Shown here piece after piece: positions 14,283 to 23,092 of a DNA stretch of 64,000 nt. The first letter of the stretch is position 1; each line of letters opens with the position of its first letter. The position numbers and the translations under genes are program-made. Below the pieces are notes generated by a model. The model was not told where the DNA came from. It searched no databases and was given only the letters and a program-made list of their open reading frames with translations. Source of the DNA: an uncultured Bacilli bacterium (GTDB taxonomy: Bacteria; Bacillota_I; Bacilli_A; RF39; UBA660); assembly GCA_944332705.1 (NCBI GenBank), contig CALVKM010000002.1, positions 31,149-95,148 on the forward strand, read 5' to 3'.

Positions 14283-15965
14283 TTAATTATTTGCTTGATT
14301 TACTTCCATTATAACTGGCAGAATTATTGGCTTTCTACCTGTTAAATTATTAATAAATGGTAGTAACTCGAGTATTATTTGATTTTTTAAATCTGTATAG
14401 GTATAAGGCCCTTTAGCTAAGAAATTATTAACAACTTCCGCAATTTTCTTTTCTATTTTGTTCATTAATTCTTGATTTTCATTGACTAAAACAAATCCTC
14501 TTGCTGTAACATTTGGCTTAAGTAGTAACTTACGAGTTAAAGTATTTATATTAAGTATTGTAATAAGAATGCCATCTTGACTCATCAGTTTGCGATCTTT
14601 TATAACAACACTACCAATATCTCCAACACGAGAACCATCAACATAAACATCTCCTGCTTGGACAGTACCATTTTTCTTAACAGTACCATTAAGTAGTTCT
14701 AAAACATCCCCATTAGAACATATAAAGGTGTTTTCTTGCTTTACACCACAATCTATTCCAATTTCCGCATGTCTTTTAAGCATTCTGTATTCCCCATGCA
14801 TTGGCATAAAATATTTAGGTTTAATAATTCTTAACATCCACTTTAATTCTTCTTCTTTAGCGTGTCCTGATGTGTGAACATCACTGAATTCAGAATTAGT
14901 AAAGACTTTAACACCTTTTAAATATAATTTGTTGATAATTTTATTAATACTTTCGGCATTCCCTGGAATAGGGTTAGATGAAAATATTACAAGATCATCC
15001 CCAAGTAATGAAATCTGTTTATGTTGGTCATTAGCAATTCTTGATAAAGCCGCAAGGGGTTCACCTTGAGAACCAGTACACAAAATACATATTTCATTAC
15101 GCTTTAAACTCTTAGCATCATTTGCTTCAATAAATAAACTTTTATCATTGATAAGTCCATTATTTAGGGCAAGTTCAATAGAGTTTTCCATACTACGACC
15201 AAAAACAATAATCTTACGGTTATACTTTTTACATGTTTCAACAATATGTTTTATTCTATATATATTTGAAGCAAATGTGGCAATTATAACTCTTCCATAG
15301 TGTCTACCTATCATATCATTTAAGGTACTATCAACAGCACTTTCACTTTTAGAGTATCCACTAGATAAAGCATTAGTTGAATCACTTAAAAGTAGGGTAA
15401 CACCATTTGCTCCCGCCTGAGCCATTTTATGAATATCAGCCATTGGTCCAACTGGAGTTAAATCAAATTTAAAGTCTCCAGTTTCAAATATTGTCCCATT
15501 CGGTGTCTTAATCAAAAAGGCATAAGAATCCGGAATAGAGTGGGTAGTATTAACAAAAGTTATATTAAAATACTTTGTTTTTACTTCTAACTCTGGTGTA
15601 ATTATTTCATAATTTTCATATTTGATATTCTTTTCTACCAATTTCTTTTCAATTAAATCTTTTGCAATCTTTGGTGTATAAATCTTTGGTATATTAATTG
15701 CTTGTAGTAAAAAAGGTATTCCTCCGATATGATCTTCATGACCATGAGTTATAAATAAACCTTTAATTTTACTAGCATTTTTCTTTAAATATGATACATC
15801 TTGAATAACATAATCAACACCTAGTAATCCATCCTCCGGAAACATAACTCCAGCATCAATTACTAAAATCTCGCTATCATGTTCAATCAAATACATGTTT
15901 TTTCCAACTTCACCTAAACCACCAAGAGCAATTACTCTAGTGGGTATATTATTTTTATTTTCCAT
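14283..15965 (-). CDS. rnj: Ribonuclease J
   Basis: This 560-residue metallo-beta-lactamase/beta-CASP nuclease matures and degrades RNA with 5'-exonuclease and endonuclease activity. It begins ALGGLGEVGKNMYLIE, and the metal motif is FITHGHEDHIGGIPFLL (about residues 72-88). Further landmarks are LIKTPNGTIFETGDFKFD, CTGSQGEPLAALSRIA (beta-CASP) and YFMPMHGEYRM. The C-terminal domain is complete. AAGGAA lies upstream of the ATG at 15965. Its promoter diverges from ftsY. One RNase J gene is seen here; Firmicutes often have two. Confidence 0.95.
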   Translation of the reverse strand: MENKNNIPTRVIALGGLGEVGKNMYLIEHDSEILVIDAGVMFPEDGLLGVDYVIQDVSYLKKNASKIKGLFITHGHEDHIGGIPFLLQAINIPKIYTPKIAKDLIEKKLVEKNIKYENYEIITPELEVKTKYFNITFVNTTHSIPDSYAFLIKTPNGTIFETGDFKFDLTPVGPMADIHKMAQAGANGVTLLLSDSTNALSSGYSKSESAVDSTLNDMIGRHYGRVIIATFASNIYRIKHIVETCKKYNRKIIVFGRSMENSIELALNNGLINDKSLFIEANDAKSLKRNEICILCTGSQGEPLAALSRIANDQHKQISLLGDDLVIFSSNPIPGNAESINKIINKLYLKGVKVFTNSEFSDVHTSGHAKEEELKWMLRIIKPKYFMPMHGEYRMLKRHAEIGIDCGVKQENTFICSNGDVLELLNGTVKKNGTVQAGDVYVDGSRVGDIGSVVIKDRKLMSQDGILITILNINTLTRKLLLKPNVTARGFVLVNENQELMNKIEKKIAEVVNNFLAKGPYTYTDLKNQIILELLPFINNLTGRKPIILPVIMEVNQANN

Positions 15966-16016
15966 TAAAAAAATTCCTTCTTTCTTTTTGTTTGTAAAGT
16001 TTTTCTAACTGAATAA

Positions 16017-16045
16017 ATTATAGCAAAAAAATTAATAATAGTCAA
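16017..16045 (-). promoter_or_regulatory. Promoter of rnj
   Basis: On the minus strand TTGACT (16045-16040), a 17-bp spacer and TATAAT (16022-16017) form a near-consensus promoter that diverges from ftsY. Confidence 0.8.
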
Positions 16046-16084
16046 ATACTTATCTTTGTGGTAAAATATTAGTACGGAGGATAT

Positions 16085-17071
16085 ATGGGATTATTTAGTA
16101 AATTTAAAGATATTTTTAAAACAAAAGAAAAAGAAGAAAAGACTAGTGAAGAGATTAAGAAATATGATACTGGTTTGGAAAAAACAAGAAATGAGTTTGT
16201 TTCTAAATTAAATTTGCTTGGTATAAAATATACTAAAGTAAATGAAGAATATTTTGAAGAATTAGAAAATTTGCTAATTATGGCTGATATTGGAGTTAAA
16301 ACGGTAATGGACTTTATGGACCGTTTAAGGCGTAGAGTCAAAAGTGAAAACATAACTGATACCAAATTTTTAGGAGAAGTCATAGTTGATGAATTATTTA
16401 TTATTTATGTTAATAATGAATCTATCACTGATAAAATAAATATAAATCCTGATGGCCCAACAGTAATACTTATGGTTGGGGTAAATGGTGTAGGAAAAAC
16501 TACTACCATTGCTAAACTTGCTTATAAATATAAAAGTGAAGGAAAGCGGGTTATGATGATTGCTGGAGATACCTTTAGAGCTGGTGCTGTAGAACAACTA
16601 AAAATCTGGGCGGACCGTACTGATTCACTCTTCTTTGGTAAAGAAAATATTGACCCCGCCGGAGTAATCTTTGATGGCCTTGATAAAGCTATCGAGGAAA
16701 ATGTCGATATAGTTTTAATTGATACCGCAGGAAGACTTCATAACAAAGTTAATTTAATGAAGGAACTAGAAAAAATTAATAAAGTAATAGGGACAAAAAT
16801 AAATGGTGCTCCGCATGAAACTTTACTTGTAATTGATGCAACAACTGGTCAAAATGGCATTATGCAAGCACAGTCTTTTAAAGAAATAACTAACATCACT
16901 GGTATAGTTTTAACTAAACTTGATGGCACCGCAAAAGGGGGAATTGTTCTAGCTATAAAAGAAGAAGTCAATTTACCAGTTAAATTTGTTGGTCTTGGTG
17001 AAAAAATGGAAGATTTAATTCCTTTTGATATTGAAAATTATATCTATGGTTTATTTAAGGATATGATGTAA
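16085..17071 (+). CDS. ftsY: Signal recognition particle receptor FtsY
   Basis: This 328-residue GTPase docks SRP-bound ribosomes at the membrane. It has a short charged N-terminal A region, the helical N domain, and the G domain with VGVNGVGKTTTIAKLAYKYK (G1, about residues 136-155), GDTFRAGAVEQL (G2), LIDTAGRLHNK (G3), TKLDGTAKGG (G4) and the closing GLGEKMEDLIPFD. GGAGG precedes ATG 16085. It is followed without a gap by ylxM, as in the SRP operon of Bacilli, but ffh is not next. Confidence 0.97.
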   Translation: MGLFSKFKDIFKTKEKEEKTSEEIKKYDTGLEKTRNEFVSKLNLLGIKYTKVNEEYFEELENLLIMADIGVKTVMDFMDRLRRRVKSENITDTKFLGEVIVDELFIIYVNNESITDKININPDGPTVILMVGVNGVGKTTTIAKLAYKYKSEGKRVMMIAGDTFRAGAVEQLKIWADRTDSLFFGKENIDPAGVIFDGLDKAIEENVDIVLIDTAGRLHNKVNLMKELEKINKVIGTKINGAPHETLLVIDATTGQNGIMQAQSFKEITNITGIVLTKLDGTAKGGIVLAIKEEVNLPVKFVGLGEKMEDLIPFDIENYIYGLFKDMM

Positions 17072-17368
17072 ATGGAAGAGTTTGTTTATTATGATTTATT
17101 ATTTGATATATATGAACAATTATTAAATGATAAATCTCGAGAATTTTTTAAATTATATTATGAAGAAAATTTAACTTTACAAGAAATTGCGGATAATTAT
17201 CATGTTTCCAAAAGTTATGTAGGCAGTGTCCTAAAGAAAACTGAAAAAAAATTAGATGAATTAGAAGCTAATTTAAAAATATATGAAAATCGCAGTAAAC
17301 TAGCAGATTTATTAAAGTTAAATGATATTGAAAAAATAAAAAAAGGTATCAATAAAATTTTAGATTAA
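17072..17368 (+). CDS. ylxM: YlxM/p13-like DNA-binding protein
   Basis: This 98-residue helix-turn-helix protein belongs to the UPF0122/YlxM family linked with the SRP operon. The sigma-70 region 4-like motif is LTLQEIADNYHVSKSYVGSV (about residues 29-48), preceded by FFKLYYEEN and followed by a helical KKTEKKLDELE tail. The ATG starts directly after the ftsY stop, so translation is coupled. Its role in SRP function is suggested by context in many Firmicutes. Confidence 0.9.
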   Translation: MEEFVYYDLLFDIYEQLLNDKSREFFKLYYEENLTLQEIADNYHVSKSYVGSVLKKTEKKLDELEANLKIYENRSKLADLLKLNDIEKIKKGINKILD

Positions 17369-17395
17369 AATGTTACATCGAGTAACATTTTTTTC
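17367..17395 (+). terminator. Terminator of ftsY-ylxM
   Basis: AAAATGTTAC (17367-17376) pairs with GTAACATTTT (17382-17391), followed by T's. Confidence 0.8.
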
Positions 17396-17598
17396 TTTAC
17401 TTAAGATAAACTTAATGTTATAATTTAATTAGATATTAAGGCCCTCCCTTGATTTTAGTTTATTATTTTTGATTTTATTTTAGGGCGAAATCTATATGGA
17501 AAGGAGAAGAACTTTGGAAACAAAGTAATCAATAGTAACAACACATCACGCTATGATAATTGTTATAATTTATTAAGAAAATCAGAAAAGGAGGTAAA
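17396..17598 (+). promoter_or_regulatory. Long leader of the BRO-type gene
   Basis: A promoter TTTACT (17396-17401), 17-bp spacer, TATAAT (17419-17424) would give a leader of about 165 nt. It holds GCCCT and AGGGC arms about 40 nt apart and a strong ribosome site AAAGGAG followed by a four-codon frame (TTG GAA ACA AAG TAA). A second TATAAT lies at 17564-17569. No longer gene is visible. Confidence 0.45.
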
Positions 17599-18462
17599 AT
17601 GAACAATAATAAGTTAGAAACAATAACAAATTTATTTGAAGGAGCCCAAATAAGAAGTGTTTGGGATAATAATAAAGAAGATTACTACTTTAGTGTAGTT
17701 GATGTAATTAGTGCACTAACAGGTAGTGACAGACCCAGAAAATACTGGAATGATTTAAAATTAAAATTAAAAGATGAAGGAAGTCAGTTGTCCGAAAAAA
17801 TCGGACAACTGAAAATGGAATCATCTGATGGCAAAAAATATTTAACAGATGTACTTGATACTAAAGGTATATTAAGGCTTATTGAATCAGTGCCATCTCC
17901 TAAAGCAGAACCATTTAAATTATGGTTGGCATCCCTTGGTAGTGAGCGAATTGATGAAGTATTTGACCCAGAAAGAGCAATAGCTAGAGGAATTGATTAT
18001 TATCGTAAAAAAGGATATGATGATGCTTGGATTGAAGCAAGAATAAAGGGAATATTTAATCGTAAAAAGCTCACTGATGCATGGAAGAATGCTGGTGTTA
18101 CTGAAGGTTATGAATATGCTCAACTAACCAATGAAATATACAAAGAGTGGTCCGGTATGACTGCCAAAGAGTATAAAGGTTTTAAAGGTTTAAGAAAAGA
18201 ATCTCTAAGAGATAATATGTCTGATTTAGAAGTAGCTCTTACAGATTTAGGAGAAATTGCTACTAGAGAGCTTGTAAAAACACATAAACCACATGGTTTA
18301 AAGGAAAATAAAGAAATAGCAAAAAGAGGTGGCAAAATTGCTAAAAATACTCGTGACAATTTAGAACAAGAATTAGGTAAACCAGTAATAACTAACGAAA
18401 ATCATTTAGGTTATCAATATATTGATGAAAAACAAATTGAATATAAAGAAAAAATAGGGTAA
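17599..18462 (+). CDS. BRO-N family phage antirepressor-like protein
   Basis: This 287-residue protein carries a BRO-N domain (about residues 10-115: IRSVWDNNKEDYYFSVVDVI, then SDRPRKYWNDLK, and VLDTKGILRLIESVPSPKAE followed by PFKLWLASLG). A second conserved region (FDPERAIARGIDYYRKKGYD through HKPHGLKENKEIAKRGG) is typical of DinD/antirepressor-like proteins of Firmicutes and Bacteroidetes. Related proteins act as phage antirepressors or damage-inducible factors. No phage genes flank it, so it is a stand-alone acquisition. The start has AAAGGAGG upstream. An 11-bp perfect inverted repeat lies within the reading frame at 17785-17811. Confidence 0.85.
   Translation: MNNNKLETITNLFEGAQIRSVWDNNKEDYYFSVVDVISALTGSDRPRKYWNDLKLKLKDEGSQLSEKIGQLKMESSDGKKYLTDVLDTKGILRLIESVPSPKAEPFKLWLASLGSERIDEVFDPERAIARGIDYYRKKGYDDAWIEARIKGIFNRKKLTDAWKNAGVTEGYEYAQLTNEIYKEWSGMTAKEYKGFKGLRKESLRDNMSDLEVALTDLGEIATRELVKTHKPHGLKENKEIAKRGGKIAKNTRDNLEQELGKPVITNENHLGYQYIDEKQIEYKEKIG
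17785..17811. repeat. Perfect inverted repeat inside the BRO-type gene
   Basis: CAGTTGTCCGA (17785-17795), five A's and TCGGACAACTG (17801-17811) form a perfect 11-bp stem. It encodes the internal sequence QLSEKIGQL. Confidence 0.85.
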
Positions 18463-18490
18463 AGCAAGGATTTATTGCTTTACTTTTTTT
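18460..18490 (+). terminator. Terminator of the BRO-type gene
   Basis: TAAAGCAA (18460-18467) pairs with TTGCTTTA (18475-18482), followed by a run of T. Confidence 0.8.
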
Positions 18491-18532
18491 AATAGTTATG
18501 TTTAAATGTAAGTAAGATAGGAAGTGGTTTAT

Positions 18533-18982
18533 TTGAAAAAAAGAACTTTAATTGTTTTGATTGTGTTTTTAATAATTATAGGAATAGTTATTATGTCAGT
18601 ATTAAATGATGATTATTTAGTTAAAGAAAGCGACATTGTTATAGCTGATAATGTAACTATGGAAATTGTGAGTGGTACTTTAACAAAAACTAGTGCTACA
18701 ATAATAATTACCGATTTAAGTGGTAGTGATTATACTTATAGTAAACAATATACTATTGAAAAATATGAAGATGAAAAATGGTGGGTTATAAAACCTTTAA
18801 TTGGAAATGAAATAACTACTCTAGAAGGATATTCCGTTGATGAAAATAACACTTTAACAATGGATTTAAATTGGGAAAGAAAGTATGGAGAGTTAAAAGA
18901 AGGTAGATATAGAATAGTAGTAAAAGTATCTGATAATTGGCCTAATGGAAAATATACTACGGCTGAATTTACAATAGATTGA
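18533..18982 (+). CDS. Membrane-anchored Ig-like domain protein (Big_14 type)
   Basis: This 149-residue protein has an N-terminal membrane helix (LIVLIVFLIIIGIVIMSVL) and one extracellular beta-sandwich. The domain pattern, MEIVSGTLTKTSATIIITD, then QYTIEKYEDEKWWVIKPL and WERKYGELKEGRYRIVVKV, matches the bacterial Ig-like family found in many lipoproteins of Firmicutes, though no lipobox Cys is present. The start is taken as TTG 18533, 8 nt after AGGAAG and matching the LKKR/MKKR start of the next gene; GTG 18524 is the alternative. It probably acts at the cell surface; the ligand is unknown. Confidence 0.75.
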   Translation: MKKRTLIVLIVFLIIIGIVIMSVLNDDYLVKESDIVIADNVTMEIVSGTLTKTSATIIITDLSGSDYTYSKQYTIEKYEDEKWWVIKPLIGNEITTLEGYSVDENNTLTMDLNWERKYGELKEGRYRIVVKVSDNWPNGKYTTAEFTID

Positions 18983-18992
18983 TGGAGGTTAA

Positions 18993-19481
18993 ATGAAAAA
19001 AAGAGTTTTAATTGTTTGTGGAGTTTTAGTAGTTTTAATTATTATATTTGTTTTAATTGTTATATTTAATAAAGGAACATGGTCTTTTACTAAAGAATAT
19101 TCTTTAGAAAATATGAAAAGATATGTATCCAAATCCACTCAAATGGTTATATGTTTATATGAAGAGAATAGAGAAGAAGTTTGTGATAATGAATTAGTTA
19201 GAATTACATACAGTGATACTTTAGATGAATTTGCTACAATTATAAAAAGAGGTAATTTATTAGTATTTACTGAAAATGTCGATGCAAATAATACAGAAAA
19301 TAATAATACAGATAATAATTATGTATATCAATTTTATATGTTAAATGATAAAGATGAAGTTTTATTAATTATTGATTATAATTATGATTATTTAAGATTA
19401 AAAAAAGAAACATCTTCTAATATGTTAGTACTAGCTAGTGAAGATGATTATGACTTTATTAACAGATTACTTGTATATTAA
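18993..19481 (+). CDS. Single-pass membrane protein, unknown
   Basis: The 162-residue protein has a membrane helix (about residues 5-25) and an outer Asn/Asp-rich domain with two Cys near VICLYEENREEVCDN that could form a disulfide. I do not recognise a family. GGAGG lies 7 nt before ATG 18993, and the gene starts 10 bases after the Ig-like gene, so the two form an operon ended by the terminator at 19482. Both share a Lys-Arg start and an outer domain, which suggests related surface roles. Confidence 0.65.
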   Translation: MKKRVLIVCGVLVVLIIIFVLIVIFNKGTWSFTKEYSLENMKRYVSKSTQMVICLYEENREEVCDNELVRITYSDTLDEFATIIKRGNLLVFTENVDANNTENNNTDNNYVYQFYMLNDKDEVLLIIDYNYDYLRLKKETSSNMLVLASEDDYDFINRLLVY

Positions 19482-19501
19482 AAAAGCCCTAAGGCTTTTT
19501 T
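19482..19501. terminator. Bidirectional terminator
   Basis: AAAAAGCC (19482-19489), loop CTAA and GGCTTTTT (19494-19501). It ends the + operon and the convergent dacA. Confidence 0.8.
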
Positions 19502-20666
19502 ATTGTTTTAATACATCTTTTCCTCTAGCAAACATTTGAATATTTCTTAGCATATAATCAAGTAAACTAGCTTTTTTAATTTCTTTTTTTACGGTTACAT
19601 CAACTTCATCAATAATATTGCCATCATTATCAATAATCTCTGCTGAACCAACGATATCCCCGGGCTTAACTGGTGCTTTAATAGTATCAACTTTTAAATT
19701 AAATTCATAATTGCTCACATCTTCAGTATTTTTAAGAAGTTCTGTAGCATCTTCTAGTAACACAATCTCGGCAAAATTTTCTTTACCACGCTCAACTCGC
19801 ACTTTACCTAAAACTTCATCTTTAGTTTTAATAGTATTAATTTTATAAGTATTAAATCCATAGTTTAATAACTTAACAGTATCACTGCTTCTATTTTCGG
19901 TACTATCTTCACCCATAACAACTGAAATAAGCCTGAAATCATCTTTTTTAGCAGTTGCCGTTAAACAATAACCGGCAGTTTCTGTAAATCCTGTTTTAAG
20001 ACCATCGACCCCGTCATAAAATCTAACCAGTTTATTTGTATTAACAAGCCAAGTTTTAGTGCCATCATTTTTCTCTAAATATTCTTCATAAATACTGGTA
20101 TATTCTAATATTTTTTCATGTTTAAGTAATTCTCTAGCAATAGTTGCCATATCACGAGCAGTAGAATAGTGTCCTTCGCTATCAAGACCATGGGCATTCA
20201 CAAAATTTGTGTTATTCGCTCCAAGTTCTTTAAACCTTTCATTCATCATATCAACAAATGCTCCTTGTGAACCAGCGACTTTTTCCGCAAGAGCTACAAC
20301 AGCATCATTACCAGAAGCAATAGCAACCCCCTTTAATAAATCATGAACTGTATATACTTCACCAGCTTCTAAAAATATTTGTGAACCACCCATTGAAGCG
20401 GCTTCTTCAGATATAGTTACTTCATTATCAAGTGATAACTTACCACTATCTATTGCTTCCATAATAAGTAACATACTACCGATTTTGGTCATTGATGCCG
20501 GAGCTAGTCTCTCATCAGCATTCTTTTCATATAATACTTCACCAGTTGCATAATCTATTAATATTGCACTCTTAGCAGTTGGAGTTAAATCTTCCTCGGC
20601 TTTTACAACCATTCCCTGATGCAAAAATAAACTTATACAAAGTAAAATTAAACAAATTCTTTTCAT
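19500..20666 (-). CDS. dacA: D-alanyl-D-alanine carboxypeptidase (PBP5 type)
   Basis: This 388-residue secreted enzyme trims the terminal D-Ala from peptidoglycan pentapeptides. A signal peptide (ICLILLCISLFLHQGMVVKA) leads into the catalytic domain. Active-site motifs are SMTK (about residues 58-61), SGN (about 118-120) and KTGFT (about 223-227). The C-terminal beta domain and a terminal amphipathic segment (SLLDYMLRNIQMFARGKDVL) that tethers PBP5 to the membrane are present. It is a monocistronic minus-strand gene. Confidence 0.95.
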   Translation of the reverse strand: MKRICLILLCISLFLHQGMVVKAEEDLTPTAKSAILIDYATGEVLYEKNADERLAPASMTKIGSMLLIMEAIDSGKLSLDNEVTISEEAASMGGSQIFLEAGEVYTVHDLLKGVAIASGNDAVVALAEKVAGSQGAFVDMMNERFKELGANNTNFVNAHGLDSEGHYSTARDMATIARELLKHEKILEYTSIYEEYLEKNDGTKTWLVNTNKLVRFYDGVDGLKTGFTETAGYCLTATAKKDDFRLISVVMGEDSTENRSSDTVKLLNYGFNTYKINTIKTKDEVLGKVRVERGKENFAEIVLLEDATELLKNTEDVSNYEFNLKVDTIKAPVKPGDIVGSAEIIDNDGNIIDEVDVTVKKEIKKASLLDYMLRNIQMFARGKDVLKQ

Positions 20667-20769
20667 ACCAACACCTTAATAATTATTATGAAACTCAAAA
20701 CTAAATATTACTGATGATTGCTTAAATGCTAAAAATGTTATATAATTTTCATTAAGAGGTACTGCTATT

Positions 20770-21375
20770 ATGAAAAAATTATTATTTGCAACAACTAATC
20801 AAAGTAAAATAAATCGATTTTATGAAGGACTACTAAAAAAAGGTATTGAATTATTATCTTTAGATGATTTAAATTTAAATATTGAAGTTGAAGAAAGTGG
20901 TACATCTGCTATCGATAATGCTTTAATTAAAGCTAGAGTATACCAACACCTAGTAGATATTCCTGTCCTTGCTATGGATGATAATTTATTTTTAGAAGGT
21001 GTTCCTGATAAACTACAACCAGGAACTAATGTTAGAAGAATAGGGGGTAAGAGACTTACTGATGAAGAGATGATTAAACATTATATTAGTTTAGTTAATA
21101 ATTATGGGGTTAATGGTAAAATTACTGCTCGTTGGGTCTATGGTATTGCTATAATTAATAAAACACGAGAATATACTCATACTTGGAGTAAAAGTGATTT
21201 TTATTTAGTGAGTAATCCAACCGAAAAAAGAGATATAGGATATCCTCTAAATTCCATATCAATTAATAAGAAATTAAATAAATATTTTACAGATATGACT
21301 GAAGAAGATAAAATAAGTCCCCAAGAAGATGAAAGTGATATAATAGATTTTATAGCCAATTCTTTGGAGGTATAA
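20770..21375 (+). CDS. HAM1/RdgB-like nucleoside triphosphate pyrophosphatase
   Basis: This 201-residue enzyme is expected to hydrolyse non-canonical purine NTPs (ITP, XTP, dITP) to the monophosphate. The substrate-binding start LLFATTNQSKINRFYEGL resembles the (A/T)TxNxxK motif, EESGTSAIDNALIKA the Glu/Asn helix, and VLAMDDNLFLEGVP the SDDSGL region, here with Asn in place of the usual Ser. Late motifs are weaker than in RdgB, so it is a divergent member. It is followed after 2 bases by a GNAT gene. Confidence 0.8.
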   Translation: MKKLLFATTNQSKINRFYEGLLKKGIELLSLDDLNLNIEVEESGTSAIDNALIKARVYQHLVDIPVLAMDDNLFLEGVPDKLQPGTNVRRIGGKRLTDEEMIKHYISLVNNYGVNGKITARWVYGIAIINKTREYTHTWSKSDFYLVSNPTEKRDIGYPLNSISINKKLNKYFTDMTEEDKISPQEDESDIIDFIANSLEV

Positions 21376-21377
21376 AA

Positions 21378-21812
21378 ATGAATTTTAGAAGTGCTAATTT
21401 AAATGACTCTTTGCAACTTGATAATTTATTAACTAAGTTAGTTGAGGATGAAAAAATAAATTATGATAAATACATTAACATAGGAAAAATTAATGGTTTA
21501 TATCAAACTTTACTTATTAATAATAATACTCATGCTTTTGTTTGTGAAGAAAATAATAAAATTGTGGGTTATATTTATTGTTATGTTAATAATGAATCAA
21601 TTGGCATTTTAGATGCTTTATACATAGAAGAAGAATATAGAGGATTAGGTATTGCTACAAAATTAATTGAGTTAGCAATTAATTGGCTAAAGGATGAAAA
21701 GTTAGTTAAATTAATTGAAATAAGTGTAATGGATAAAAATGAACTAGCAAAAAAACTATATAAAAAATTGGGATTTCAAAAATTTAAGGAAACACTTAGA
21801 ATAGAAATATAA
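21378..21812 (+). CDS. GNAT-family N-acetyltransferase
   Basis: The 144-residue protein has the GNAT fold. The acetyl-CoA-binding loop is YRGLGIATKLIELA (R/QxxGxG/A, about residues 89-102), preceded by the strand GILDALYIEEEY and followed by NELAKKLYKKLGFQKF. The acceptor substrate cannot be read from sequence. TTGGAGG precedes ATG 21378 and the gene is in an operon with the pyrophosphatase gene. Confidence 0.88.
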   Translation: MNFRSANLNDSLQLDNLLTKLVEDEKINYDKYINIGKINGLYQTLLINNNTHAFVCEENNKIVGYIYCYVNNESIGILDALYIEEEYRGLGIATKLIELAINWLKDEKLVKLIEISVMDKNELAKKLYKKLGFQKFKETLRIEI

Positions 21813-21823
21813 GGGAGGTTATT

Positions 21824-23092
21824 ATGGACACGATTACATTATTACCAGCAGATAGATATGTAATTTATAATAAAACTATCCTGACGGATTTTGATCGTAA
21901 AATACTTACAACATTTTATGAACCAATCATTGGTCATTTAGCGATAAGTTTATATCTAACTTTATGGAATGATTTAGAAGAAAACAAACAAATATCAAGA
22001 GAACTTAATCATCATCATTTGATGAGTATTTTAAAGTGTCCTCTAAATACAGTGAGAGAAGCTCGTGAATCTTTAGAGGCCGTAGGTCTACTTAAAACAT
22101 ATTTTAAAAGTGGGGATATTAACAATTACATCTATGAATTATATTCCCCATTATCTCCAATTGAGTTTTTCAATCATCCAATTTTAAACATTGTTTTATA
22201 TAATAACATCGGAGCTAGTGAATATGAATATTTAAAAAAAGTTTATCAAAAATTAAAAATAGATACTAAAGACTATTTAGATATATCCAAAAAAATAAAT
22301 GAAGTTTATACAAGTTGTTCAGATTTACCATACTTTGAAAGTGTTGAGCGGAGTATTGGTAATATAGATTGTACTGATCAAGTTGATTTTGATTTAATTG
22401 CCTCAAGTATCCCTAAAGGCATTATTAATGAAAAAGCTTTTAATAAAAAGACGAAAGAATTAATTAATGAATTAGCATTTCTATATAATATTGATTCTTT
22501 AAAAATGGTGGAATTAATTCGAAGTGTTTTAAATGAATATGGGATGATTGATAAAAATAATCTGCGACTTGCTGCCAGAAAAATGTATCAATTTCATAAT
22601 GGTGCATTGCCAACTCTTATTTATAGAACGCAACCAGAATACTTAAAAACCCCAGCAGGAGATAATTCCATGCGCGGTAAAATTATTCAAATGTTTGAAA
22701 ATATCAATCCTGTTGATTTCTTAAGAAAAAAATATAAAGGAGTAAAACCTACTAATAGGGATATTAAAATAATTGAGACACTCGTAATTGATTTAGAAAT
22801 GCCCCCAGCAGTAGTAAATGTTTTACTAGATTATGTTCTAAGGAAAAACAATAATCGCTTATCGCAAGCATACATTGAAACTATCGCGGGACAATGGAAA
22901 CGGGCAGGCCTTAAAACTGCTGGTGAAGCTATGGATTTCGCCGAAAAAGAAAATAAACGAATGAGTAAGAAAATGGATAATAAAGTTACAAGTAATAAAG
23001 AACCTGTTTGGTTTAATACAAAAAATGAAAAAGAAGAATTATCAGCAGAAGAACAAAAAGAATTAGAAACTTTATTTGAGGAGTTTAAATAA
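21824..23092 (+). CDS. dnaB: Replication initiation/membrane attachment protein DnaB
   Basis: This 422-residue protein matches Bacillus DnaB, which with DnaD and DnaI loads the replicative helicase at oriC. It has the N-terminal winged-helix domain (LPADRYVIYNKTILTDFDRK, then YEPIIGHLAISLYLTLWND) and a DnaD-like C-terminal region with LDYVLRKNNNRLSQAYIETIAGQW, the YxxxIxxxW-type motif. A charged tail follows. Its stop overlaps the dnaI start by 1 nt (TAATG), and GGGAGG precedes its ATG. Confidence 0.93.
   Translation: MDTITLLPADRYVIYNKTILTDFDRKILTTFYEPIIGHLAISLYLTLWNDLEENKQISRELNHHHLMSILKCPLNTVREARESLEAVGLLKTYFKSGDINNYIYELYSPLSPIEFFNHPILNIVLYNNIGASEYEYLKKVYQKLKIDTKDYLDISKKINEVYTSCSDLPYFESVERSIGNIDCTDQVDFDLIASSIPKGIINEKAFNKKTKELINELAFLYNIDSLKMVELIRSVLNEYGMIDKNNLRLAARKMYQFHNGALPTLIYRTQPEYLKTPAGDNSMRGKIIQMFENINPVDFLRKKYKGVKPTNRDIKIIETLVIDLEMPPAVVNVLLDYVLRKNNNRLSQAYIETIAGQWKRAGLKTAGEAMDFAEKENKRMSKKMDNKVTSNKEPVWFNTKNEKEELSAEEQKELETLFEEFK

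Noticed and set aside
17430..17490. TTGATTTTA repeats as tandem regulatory repeats
   Set aside because: Only two copies within AT-rich sequence; chance is likely.
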